Below are positions 56,280-64,000 of a stretch of DNA of 64,000 bases, piece after piece. The stretch spans positions 1-64,000 of the forward strand of contig JAGHST010000016.1 of assembly GCA_018065695.1 (NCBI GenBank), in the 5' to 3' direction. A program made the position numbers and the translations under genes. This DNA comes from Candidatus Cacconaster caballi (GTDB lineage: Bacteria > Bacteroidota > Bacteroidia > Bacteroidales > UBA932). Below the pieces are notes generated by a model. The model had not been told where the DNA came from. It saw only the letters and a list, made by a program, of their open reading frames with translations, and did not search any database. How positions within the stretch are numbered: position 1 is the first letter of the stretch; each line of letters begins with the position of its first letter.

Positions 56280-59200
56280 TTATTGCTCCTTGCCGTGGCA
56301 GTTCTTGTATTTCTTGCCGCTGCCGCAAGGGCAAGGGTCGTTGCGGCCCACTTTCTTCTCCACGTGGACAGGCGCGTTGCTCCTCGGCTGGGAGCTGTTG
56401 TTCAGAAGATCAGGACGACTTGTCTGCATACGGCTCAGGTCGGAATGCCTTTCACGGGCTTCAGTAGCCACATCTTCCGGTTCCTGATCCTGTTTGAGGA
56501 AAATCTGCGCGCGGAGCAGGAATGCCAGAACATCCTTGTATATACCCTCGAGAGCTGTCATAAACAGGTTGTAGCTTTCTCCCTTGTAGATAAGGATAGG
56601 GTCTTTCTGCTCATAAGCGGCATTCTGGACCGACTGTTTGAGGTCGTCCATCCCGCGTAGATGCTCCTTCCAGTATTCGTCTATCACACGGAGAGTTACG
56701 GTCTTCTCCACGGCACGTACAAGTTCGCGTCCCTTTGTCTCATATCCTTTCTTCAAATCCACAAGCACCGTATAGACGAGTTTTCCGTCAGATACAGGTA
56801 TTGCAATGTTCTGATAGAACTGGCGCTTGGTCTCATAGACATATTTGATTATAGGCCAACTCCTTTCAACGAGTTCATCGAAACGACGCCGCTGAACGTT
56901 GGCAATGGATTCGCGGAGCGCCTGGGCAACCTGTTCCCTGCGGGACTTGTTGTAGAAGGCTTCATCGAATTCAGGCTGCACGGAAAGGACTTTCATACAC
57001 TCATCGCAGAATGTCCCGTAGTCAGCATCACGGTAATTGTCCACAAATATGTCGCAATAGTCGGAGGTCATATTGAGGACATCCACGTCTATCCTTTCAC
57101 CTGTAAGTGCGCTGCGACGCTTCGTATATACGACTTCACGCTGCGAGTTCATCACGTCGTCGTAGTCCACGAGTCTCTTTCGTGTTCCGAAATGATTCTC
57201 CTCAACCTTTCTCTGAGCCCTTTCAATGGCGCTTGACAGCATTCCGGCCTGAAGCGCTTCATTGTCGGCCATACCCATATTGTCAACAAGCCTGGTGATG
57301 CGTTCGCTGCCGAAAAGACGCATGAGATCGTCTTCGAGAGACACATAGAAGATTGAACTTCCCGGGTCCCCCTGACGGCCGGCACGGCCTCGAAGCTGGC
57401 GGTCCACACGGCGGCTGTCGTGACGCTCGGTACCGATGATGGCAAGACCGCCGGCAGCCTTCACTTCATCGGACAGTTTGATGTCGGTACCGCGGCCCGC
57501 CATATTGGTGGCGATAGTGACGGTTGACGGCTCACCTGCGTGAGCTACGACCTCCGCCTCACGGGCGTGCTGCTTGGCGTTCAGTACCTGATGCTGTATG
57601 CCCCTTATCTTGAGCATTCTGCTCAGGAGCTCGGAAATCTCCACGGAAGTTGTACCGACCAATACCGGACGCCCCTGTGAAACGTATTCCTGCACCTTTT
57701 CTATCACGGCGTTGTATTTGGCTTTCTTTGTCTTGTAGATAAGATCCTGCTGGTCATCCCTGATTACCGGCCGGTTTGTCGGAATCACCACCACGTCCAA
57801 TTTGTAGATGCTCCAGAACTCGCCCGCCTCCGTCTCTGCCGTACCGGTCATGCCGGAAAGCTTGTGATACATACGGAAATAGTTCTGAAGGGTAATGGTG
57901 GCGAATGTCTGGGTGGCAGCTTCAACCTTGACGTTCTCCTTCGCCTCAACAGCCTGATGCAGTCCGTCGCTCCAGCGACGGCCCTCCATAATACGGCCGG
58001 TGCCCTCGTCCACAATCTTGACCTTGTTGTCTATTATCACATAGTCCACATCCTTAGAGAACATTGCGTACGCCTTGAGAAGCTGGTCCACGGTGTGCAT
58101 ACGTTCCGCCTTTAGGGAATAGTTCGCATACAGTTCGTCTTTCTGACGCTGCTTTTCCTCGGGAGTCCCCTCTCCGTGTTCTATTTTCGACACTTCGTCG
58201 CCAAGACGCGGCATAAGGAAGAAATCAGGGTCTCCCACCGCCTGCGCAAGGACCTCATTGCCCTTGTCGGTCAATTCGACTGTATGCTGCTGCTCGTCGA
58301 TGACGAAATAGAGTTCGTTCGTCACTATTCTCTGCTCTATGTCCTTGTCCTGGAAAGCCGCGCGGATTATCTTGCTGTCAGCCTCTTCGAGTATTCGCTT
58401 TATACCCTGCTCGCTGAGATATTTGATCAGAGGCTGGTACTTCGGCAGACCCTTGTGGGCCCTGAGAAGCAGAATTTCTCCCTTGTCCTTGATTTCACCG
58501 GATGCAATGAGTCTCTTTGCCTCGTTGAGTGTCTGGTTTATAAGATTCTTCTGGGCATTGTAAAGCTTTTCCACATAAGGCTTGTACTCAAGAAAAGCCT
58601 CGTCCCCGGCTCTTTCCACCGGACCTGAAATGATGAGAGGCGTTCTGGCGTCATCTATCAGGACAGAGTCAACCTCATCGACGATAGCATAGTGGTGTTT
58701 GCGCTGCACAAGGTCTTTCGGATTGATGGCCATATTGTCGCGCAGGTAATCGAAACCGAATTCGTTGTTGGTTCCGAAAGTGATGTCGGCCTGATATGCC
58801 TTGCGACGTGCATCCGAATTGGGCTGGTGCTTGTCTATACAGTCCACAGAAAGGCCGTGGAACATATAAAGCGGTCCCATCCACTCGGAGTCTCGTTTGG
58901 AGAGATAGTCGTTGACTGTCACGACGTGGACGCCTTTGCCTGAAAGGGCATTGAGGAACACCGGGAGTGTTGCCACGAGAGTCTTTCCTTCACCTGTTGC
59001 CATCTCGGCGATTTTTCCGCTGTGAAGCACAGATCCTCCTATGAGCTGGACATCATAGTGGACCATATCCCAGGTGATGACGTTTCCTCCTGCCATCCAA
59101 CTGTTCTTCCAGATGGCATAGTCACCGTCAATGTTGACGAAATCGTGACTTGCGCTGATATCACGGTCAAAGTCGGTGGCTTTCACTCTGATTGTGGAAT

Positions 59201-59570
59201 TCTCCTTGAAACGGCGCGCCGTGGATTTCATTATCGCGAATGCGTCGGGAAGTACACTGTCGAGAATTTCCTCTATCTTCTTGTCTATCGTTTCAGTCAG
59301 CTGGTCAAGTTCGGTAGCCATCTTCTCCTTTTTGGAAACCTCCATCTCAGGATCGGAAAGCTGCTCCTTTATCTGTTCCACCTTTGTCTCCTCCGGAGAG
59401 ACGTAGGCGCGTATCTTCTCTTTAAGGGCTTCGGATTCAGCGCGCAGCTCGTCATCCGAAAGCTTGTCTATGCGCTCGTATGATGCGAGTATGAGTTTGA
59501 GTGTCGGGGTAAGCTGCTTGAGGTCTCTTTCCGCTTTGGACCCGAACAGTTTCTTTAAAAGATTTGCCAT
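56280..59570 (-). CDS. secA: Preprotein translocase subunit SecA
   Basis: MATGEGKTLVATLPVFLNAL, NMAGRGTDIKL, RQLRGRAGRQGDPGSS, C-terminal zinc motif CPCGSGKKYKNCHG. Confidence 0.98.
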   Translation of the reverse strand: MANLLKKLFGSKAERDLKQLTPTLKLILASYERIDKLSDDELRAESEALKEKIRAYVSPEETKVEQIKEQLSDPEMEVSKKEKMATELDQLTETIDKKIEEILDSVLPDAFAIMKSTARRFKENSTIRVKATDFDRDISASHDFVNIDGDYAIWKNSWMAGGNVITWDMVHYDVQLIGGSVLHSGKIAEMATGEGKTLVATLPVFLNALSGKGVHVVTVNDYLSKRDSEWMGPLYMFHGLSVDCIDKHQPNSDARRKAYQADITFGTNNEFGFDYLRDNMAINPKDLVQRKHHYAIVDEVDSVLIDDARTPLIISGPVERAGDEAFLEYKPYVEKLYNAQKNLINQTLNEAKRLIASGEIKDKGEILLLRAHKGLPKYQPLIKYLSEQGIKRILEEADSKIIRAAFQDKDIEQRIVTNELYFVIDEQQHTVELTDKGNEVLAQAVGDPDFFLMPRLGDEVSKIEHGEGTPEEKQRQKDELYANYSLKAERMHTVDQLLKAYAMFSKDVDYVIIDNKVKIVDEGTGRIMEGRRWSDGLHQAVEAKENVKVEAATQTFATITLQNYFRMYHKLSGMTGTAETEAGEFWSIYKLDVVVIPTNRPVIRDDQQDLIYKTKKAKYNAVIEKVQEYVSQGRPVLVGTTSVEISELLSRMLKIRGIQHQVLNAKQHAREAEVVAHAGEPSTVTIATNMAGRGTDIKLSDEVKAAGGLAIIGTERHDSRRVDRQLRGRAGRQGDPGSSIFYVSLEDDLMRLFGSERITRLVDNMGMADNEALQAGMLSSAIERAQRKVEENHFGTRKRLVDYDDVMNSQREVVYTKRRSALTGERIDVDVLNMTSDYCDIFVDNYRDADYGTFCDECMKVLSVQPEFDEAFYNKSRREQVAQALRESIANVQRRRFDELVERSWPIIKYVYETKRQFYQNIAIPVSDGKLVYTVLVDLKKGYETKGRELVRAVEKTVTLRVIDEYWKEHLRGMDDLKQSVQNAAYEQKDPILIYKGESYNLFMTALEGIYKDVLAFLLRAQIFLKQDQEPEDVATEARERHSDLSRMQTSRPDLLNNSSQPRSNAPVHVEKKVGRNDPCPCGSGKKYKNCHGKEQ

Positions 59571-59622
59571 TGTAAGTCTTTGAATAGAATAACTTGCGAA
59601 GATACGAAAAAAATCAGGGAAA

Positions 59623-60723
59623 TCACACCTTGAGGAATATCTTCTGTTTATAGAGGAAATATGGAATCAGCCAGCTTACGAAGAAGAAGCCGGCCCGGAG
59701 AATTACGGTTGCGACGCTGTCCGGACACAGTTCGGCAACCCCCTTGAAGAGGAAGTCGCGGGCATAGCCCACACTGAAGAACCTTGGCACCATAAAGACA
59801 GCTATGGAATTCATACCCACCACTTTGAAGGGGAATATCCATCCGTCCCACCCCTTTACGTCAATAATCCAGTAGAATATGGCGAAGAGATAGAGCGAGT
59901 ATGCTCCCGCAGCCAGAACAAAGGTGCTGGACCAGAGTTTTTTGTTGACGGGATACCAGTTTTTCCATACTAGGCAGAGGACCAGCATCAGGGTGGCTGC
60001 TCCCAACATCCACAGCGTCTTTCGGTTTCCGCTGATATTCTCTTTTCTGACAAATTCACCGGTAAACATACCGAGCATTGCCGTAACTATCGCGGGAATC
60101 AGGCTCAGCAGCCCTTCAGGATCGAAATTGGTCTTGTAAAGATGGCCGGGGAAAATGGTTCTGTCTATATAGCCCGCCAGACATCCCTCAAGAGAGAGAG
60201 GATCTGTTCCCGCAGGAGCGTCAGGAGCCGGAATCATACTGACAAACCAATACCCCAGAAGGATGATCGTTGCAATCACGGCACGAGTTCGCGGCCTGAA
60301 ATTGATGAAGAGCAAAGCGGCGAACATCCACGCAAAACCGATTCGGCCAAGGACGCTGAAAATCCTGAGAGTATCGTGGTGAAACCTCAGGAAACCGTTG
60401 CATATCAGGCCGAGGAAGAAAAGTACGAAACCCCGGATAATTATCTTCCTGTATATCTTCCACCGCACCATCCCCCTGGATTGCATATTTGCATAGGAGA
60501 ATGGAAATGAGATGCCGGCAATATAAAGGAACAGGGGGAAAATGGTGTCATGGTGCTGGAACCCGTTCCAACTGACGTGGCCCATCTGCCTTGCCAGAAA
60601 GCAATCGGCTCCTCCGGGGAAGAGGGCGCAGATGGCTGCAATCAGCGAAGCAAGTCCCATAATGAACATCATGTCAAAGCCGCGCAGTGCATCCAGCGAG
60701 GCAAGGCGATTGTCTGTTTTCAT
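59623..60723 (-). CDS. Heparan-alpha-glucosaminide N-acetyltransferase-like (DUF5009) membrane acyltransferase
   Basis: RLASLDALRGFDMMFIMG; FQHHDTIFPLFLYIAGISFPFS; ~10 TM. Confidence 0.85.
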   Translation of the reverse strand: MKTDNRLASLDALRGFDMMFIMGLASLIAAICALFPGGADCFLARQMGHVSWNGFQHHDTIFPLFLYIAGISFPFSYANMQSRGMVRWKIYRKIIIRGFVLFFLGLICNGFLRFHHDTLRIFSVLGRIGFAWMFAALLFINFRPRTRAVIATIILLGYWFVSMIPAPDAPAGTDPLSLEGCLAGYIDRTIFPGHLYKTNFDPEGLLSLIPAIVTAMLGMFTGEFVRKENISGNRKTLWMLGAATLMLVLCLVWKNWYPVNKKLWSSTFVLAAGAYSLYLFAIFYWIIDVKGWDGWIFPFKVVGMNSIAVFMVPRFFSVGYARDFLFKGVAELCPDSVATVILRAGFFFVSWLIPYFLYKQKIFLKV

Positions 60724-60733
60724 AGCATATCTT

Positions 60734-61576
60734 TCATATTGTTTCAGTCAGGAGAGCTCCAAGCTCGCCTATGTTCTCTACGATAAGGTCAGGAGGGTTC
60801 GGAGATTCGAGCGCAACCTCCAGAGTCGTTTCTCCGCTCAGCACCAGTACGCTGAAGGCCCCGGCATTCTGAGCCATCGCGATATCGGTGTATATGCGGT
60901 CCCCCACCATTGCAATCTGCCCCGCCTCAAGGCCACGCTGATGCATTATGCCGCGAAGCATTTCGGGATCCGGTTTACCCATTGTGATGTCAGGCTTGCG
61001 TCCTGTGGCCCATTCGATGCATTTGCAGATCGAGCCGCAGTCCACCAGAACGGTCGGACTGTCCGTAGGGCATACTTTGTCCGGATTGGTCGCAAGGTAC
61101 GGTATCCCCTGCTTCACCCACCAGGATGCACGGCACAGACGGGAATACTGCAGTGTCATATCGAAGGAGACGACAACCATATCAGGAACATCGTCCGCCG
61201 AATCCGTTGCAGCCTCGAAGCCTGCCTGCAGAAATTGTTCGGTCATACTCGGAGTGCCCAGGATGAAAAGTTTCTTCACGAGCGGATGATGGGCTCTGAT
61301 ATAGTCTATCGAAGCTATCACGGTCGTGTACATTTCGCTTTCATCCGCGCTGATACCCATCCGGGAAAGTTTGGCAAGATAGTCTCCTATACTTTTCGTA
61401 GGGTTGTTGGTCAGGAAAGAGTATGATATCCCTGTCTCCGAAAGACCTTTCAGAAACGGAATCGTGAAAGGAAAGATATTGTTGCCCAGATATATCGTTC
61501 CGTCCATATCCAAGGCTACGTGCTTGATGCCTGCCAGCCTTTCCCGGAGGGTCCTGTCATCGAATCTGCTTATCAT
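60734..61576 (-). CDS. HAD-IIA family hydrolase (NagD-like)
   Basis: HVALDMDGTIYLGNNIFPFTIPFLKGL, FLTNNPTKS, MGKPDPEML, MVGDRIYTDIAMAQNAG. Confidence 0.92.
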   Translation of the reverse strand: MISRFDDRTLRERLAGIKHVALDMDGTIYLGNNIFPFTIPFLKGLSETGISYSFLTNNPTKSIGDYLAKLSRMGISADESEMYTTVIASIDYIRAHHPLVKKLFILGTPSMTEQFLQAGFEAATDSADDVPDMVVVSFDMTLQYSRLCRASWWVKQGIPYLATNPDKVCPTDSPTVLVDCGSICKCIEWATGRKPDITMGKPDPEMLRGIMHQRGLEAGQIAMVGDRIYTDIAMAQNAGAFSVLVLSGETTLEVALESPNPPDLIVENIGELGALLTETI

Positions 61577-63068
61577 CGGTATTCTGCTCTTTGAATTTTG
61601 CGGTAAACTGCTGTGAGCGGGAGTAGCCGTCACGCGGAGCCTTCCACATCGTCATAAATATGGCCGCCCCAATGATGCCTACGATTATGAATGTAATGAA
61701 CACGGCATTCCATCCCCAAGCGTCTGCAATCATACCGATGCCGACTGCTGAAACCGCGCTTCCTATATAACCCAGAAGGCCTGTCACGCCGTTGGCGGTA
61801 GCTGAAGCCTCTTTGGTAGCCTGATTGGCGGCGCCTATTCCGATGAGCGCCTGAGGTCCGTAGATGCAGAAACCTCCCATTGCAAGCATGGCTATGGAGA
61901 GAACTGCCGGTGCCTGAGGGAACAGCGCGAAGCCGCCGAAGAAGACGATTGCACCCGCCATGCAGACGAAGCACATTCTGTGCGCCTTGCCGGCAAACCA
62001 CCTGTCAGTGGCCCACCCTGCGAATATGGTTCCTACAATCGCTGTAAGTTCGAATACGCCTACCGAAATGGCAGCGTTCGAAATGCTCATTCCCTTGTTT
62101 TCAGTAAGGAACTTCGGTCCCCAGTCAAGCACTCCCATACGGAGTACGTAAACGAAAATATTGGCAATGGCCAGTGTCCAAACCCATCTGTTACGGAAGA
62201 CCATCTCCCTGAGGAAAGCCTTGTGGGCACCTTTCTTGCCCTCTGTCTCTTCCTTGCCGGTATGGGTGCCTTCTATCTCGGGCAGTCCCACACTTTGCGG
62301 CCTGTCTTTCAGAAGAAGGAATATCCATGCCGCTCCTGCAAGGGCGAAGCAGGCAGGAAGCCAGAAGCACCAACGCCACGCCCCATAGTGGGTTGCGTAG
62401 GACATTATCCTCGAAGTGCGGTCTGCCTCGGAAAGGTCGCCCCACCCTTTGATACTGTCAGCAAGATTGGCAGTAATCTGCGATATCACGCTGCCATCAC
62501 CGCTCATATCGGTGCCGAACCCTGTCATAATCCATCCGCATACAATCACAGCGCAGAATGCCCCTATCGAATGGGACGTATTCCAGATTGACATCTTGGT
62601 TGCCAGCTGCGAAGGTTCTATCCACTGCGGAAGGAGTCTGGCGCACGGAGGAAAGCCCATTCCCTGAAAATACTGGTTCAGGATAATGGTGACACCCATC
62701 ACGAATATCAGCATGTTGACAAACTGAGGTCCTTCGTGGACACCGGTAATCCAGTAGCTCAGGTCAACGCCGAATCCGAAGGCGAAATTGGAAGCCGCGC
62801 AGAGCAGAAGGCCTATAGCCATGAACACTCTCGTGCTCACCCTGTCAACGATGAATCCGTTGATGAAACGGGAAAGCCCGTACACGAGCGAGCCTATGCC
62901 TATCACCAGGCCGAAACTGGTGTTGGAAATGCCGTATTCCGCTGTCATTCCGGGCATTGCCACAGAAAAATTCTTGCGCACGAAATAGTATATGGCATAG
63001 CCTATCATCGACACGATGATTGTTCGCCACTGCCAGTACTTGAAGGATTTTTTGGTTTGTGTTGCCAT
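61557..63068 (-). CDS. MFS transporter, organophosphate:Pi antiporter (GlpT/UhpC-like)
   Basis: YAIYYFVRKNFSVAMPGM, YGLSRFINGFIVDRVSTR, NQYFQGMGFPPCARLLPQW. Confidence 0.93.
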   Translation of the reverse strand: MATQTKKSFKYWQWRTIIVSMIGYAIYYFVRKNFSVAMPGMTAEYGISNTSFGLVIGIGSLVYGLSRFINGFIVDRVSTRVFMAIGLLLCAASNFAFGFGVDLSYWITGVHEGPQFVNMLIFVMGVTIILNQYFQGMGFPPCARLLPQWIEPSQLATKMSIWNTSHSIGAFCAVIVCGWIMTGFGTDMSGDGSVISQITANLADSIKGWGDLSEADRTSRIMSYATHYGAWRWCFWLPACFALAGAAWIFLLLKDRPQSVGLPEIEGTHTGKEETEGKKGAHKAFLREMVFRNRWVWTLAIANIFVYVLRMGVLDWGPKFLTENKGMSISNAAISVGVFELTAIVGTIFAGWATDRWFAGKAHRMCFVCMAGAIVFFGGFALFPQAPAVLSIAMLAMGGFCIYGPQALIGIGAANQATKEASATANGVTGLLGYIGSAVSAVGIGMIADAWGWNAVFITFIIVGIIGAAIFMTMWKAPRDGYSRSQQFTAKFKEQNTDDKQIR

Positions 63069-63098
63069 AAAAGGACAATTTCTTGATTCGTATCATTT

Positions 63099-64000
63099 TC
63101 ATATCTTGAGAGCACCGGCCAGGATGCTGACAGGATTTGCCACTGCCAGACCGGTATGCATCTCTATCTGCCACTTGCAGGTTTCGCAATCCGTGGCGAC
63201 CACATCGGGGGCCAACTGCTTCAACCGGTGGAAAAGAGGTTCTCCTATACTGTCGGAGATATGTCTGTTCTCTTTCTTGAAACCATACGTGCCGGCCACA
63301 CCGCAGCATTGTTGTTCGAGAACCGTAAGTTCCACTCCCGGAATCATTTTGAGAAGTTCAATTGAATAAAAGCTCCAACCAAGCTTCGCCATATGGCAGG
63401 CTGTATGGTAGGCCACTTTCATTTTGTAATCAGGCTTGAATGAGAGTTTCACTCCGTTGTCCGTGATGAATTCATAAATGAATTTCACGGCCATTTCGAC
63501 AGAGTCCCTGACGGAAGAATTGTCAATAGAGAGAATCTCCCTGTACTCGTCGCGTATGGTAAAAGTGCAGGTACTGCCGGTTGTAAGCACTTTTCCACCG
63601 CCCCGGACAGCTTTTTCAATCTGTTCGATATTGTTGTTTGCCTGTTTATCCGCACGTTTCACAAAACCATTGGAAATGAGGGCAATACCGCAGCATTGTT
63701 CATGCTCCAGAAGTCTGACGCCGATGCCCAGCGCATTGAGAATCTTTATGAGGTCCATTCCCAACTCAGGGTAGTTGTAATTGACATAGCACCCGTGGAA
63801 ATAACTCACTTTCAAAGGGAAAGCCTCTTGTGAGCGGGCAATTTCCTTTCTGTAGAGAGTTTCAAAAGTGCGCCTTGCATATCTGGGGCCACCTTTGAAC
63901 ATCATTCCGGCAGCGAGATTGGCAACCGGTGAAAATGCCGTACCCAGAGTCCCCATCAGATCAGTCCGGGAAAGCACAGTGTTGCGGATGACGTGGGAAC
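63099..64000 (-). CDS. glpC: Anaerobic glycerol-3-phosphate dehydrogenase subunit C (truncated by window edge)
   Basis: Frame is open to the window end (SHVIRNTVLSRTDLMGTLGTAFSPVAN); CCG-type repeats (YFHGCYVNYNYPE...EHEQCCGIALISNG; YHTACHMAKLG...EQQCCGVAGTYGFKK). Confidence 0.88.
   Translation of the reverse strand, partial: SHVIRNTVLSRTDLMGTLGTAFSPVANLAAGMMFKGGPRYARRTFETLYRKEIARSQEAFPLKVSYFHGCYVNYNYPELGMDLIKILNALGIGVRLLEHEQCCGIALISNGFVKRADKQANNNIEQIEKAVRGGGKVLTTGSTCTFTIRDEYREILSIDNSSVRDSVEMAVKFIYEFITDNGVKLSFKPDYKMKVAYHTACHMAKLGWSFYSIELLKMIPGVELTVLEQQCCGVAGTYGFKKENRHISDSIGEPLFHRLKQLAPDVVATDCETCKWQIEMHTGLAVANPVSILAGALKI

Noticed and set aside
1-64000. Prophage, integrative element, toxin-antitoxin or restriction/defence island
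   Set aside because: No integrase, transposase, phage structural, RM, Cas or TA signatures found among the supported ORFs; gene content is housekeeping-like throughout.

Overview
The window is a mostly housekeeping chromosomal segment from a Bacteroidota (Bacteroidales-like) genome. The assignment rests on TAnnTTTG-type promoter boxes, DUF4295 next to rpmG/rpmB, type III glutamine synthetase and a TPP-controlled TonB receptor/PnuT pair. I annotate about 55 protein-coding genes, including galK, glnN, gyrA, clpC, rny, zapA, nagA, mntP, recR, murQ, lepB, rpmG/rpmB, rpmI/rplT, infC, thrS, lpd, secA and glpC (partial). RNA features are tRNA-Lys(CTT), tRNA-Thr(CGT), a 6S RNA candidate, RNase P RNA and a TPP riboswitch. 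I found no prophage, transposon, CRISPR array or recognisable defence island, and no complete novel system. The most interesting items are: infC with an apparent ATA start behind a strong Shine-Dalgarno; a 6S RNA whose closing stem appears to use the zapA stop codon; rnpB running straight into a DUF1460 start codon; a clpC terminator encoded inside the convergent gene's coding sequence; a collapsed EamA-transporter relic; a 120-bp-period palindromic repeat; a MATE transporter fused to an RsbW-like ATPase; and a conserved-looking protein (18409-19173) that resembles a phage homing-endonuclease accessory domain. All assignments come from reading sequence motifs by eye; no database search was run.
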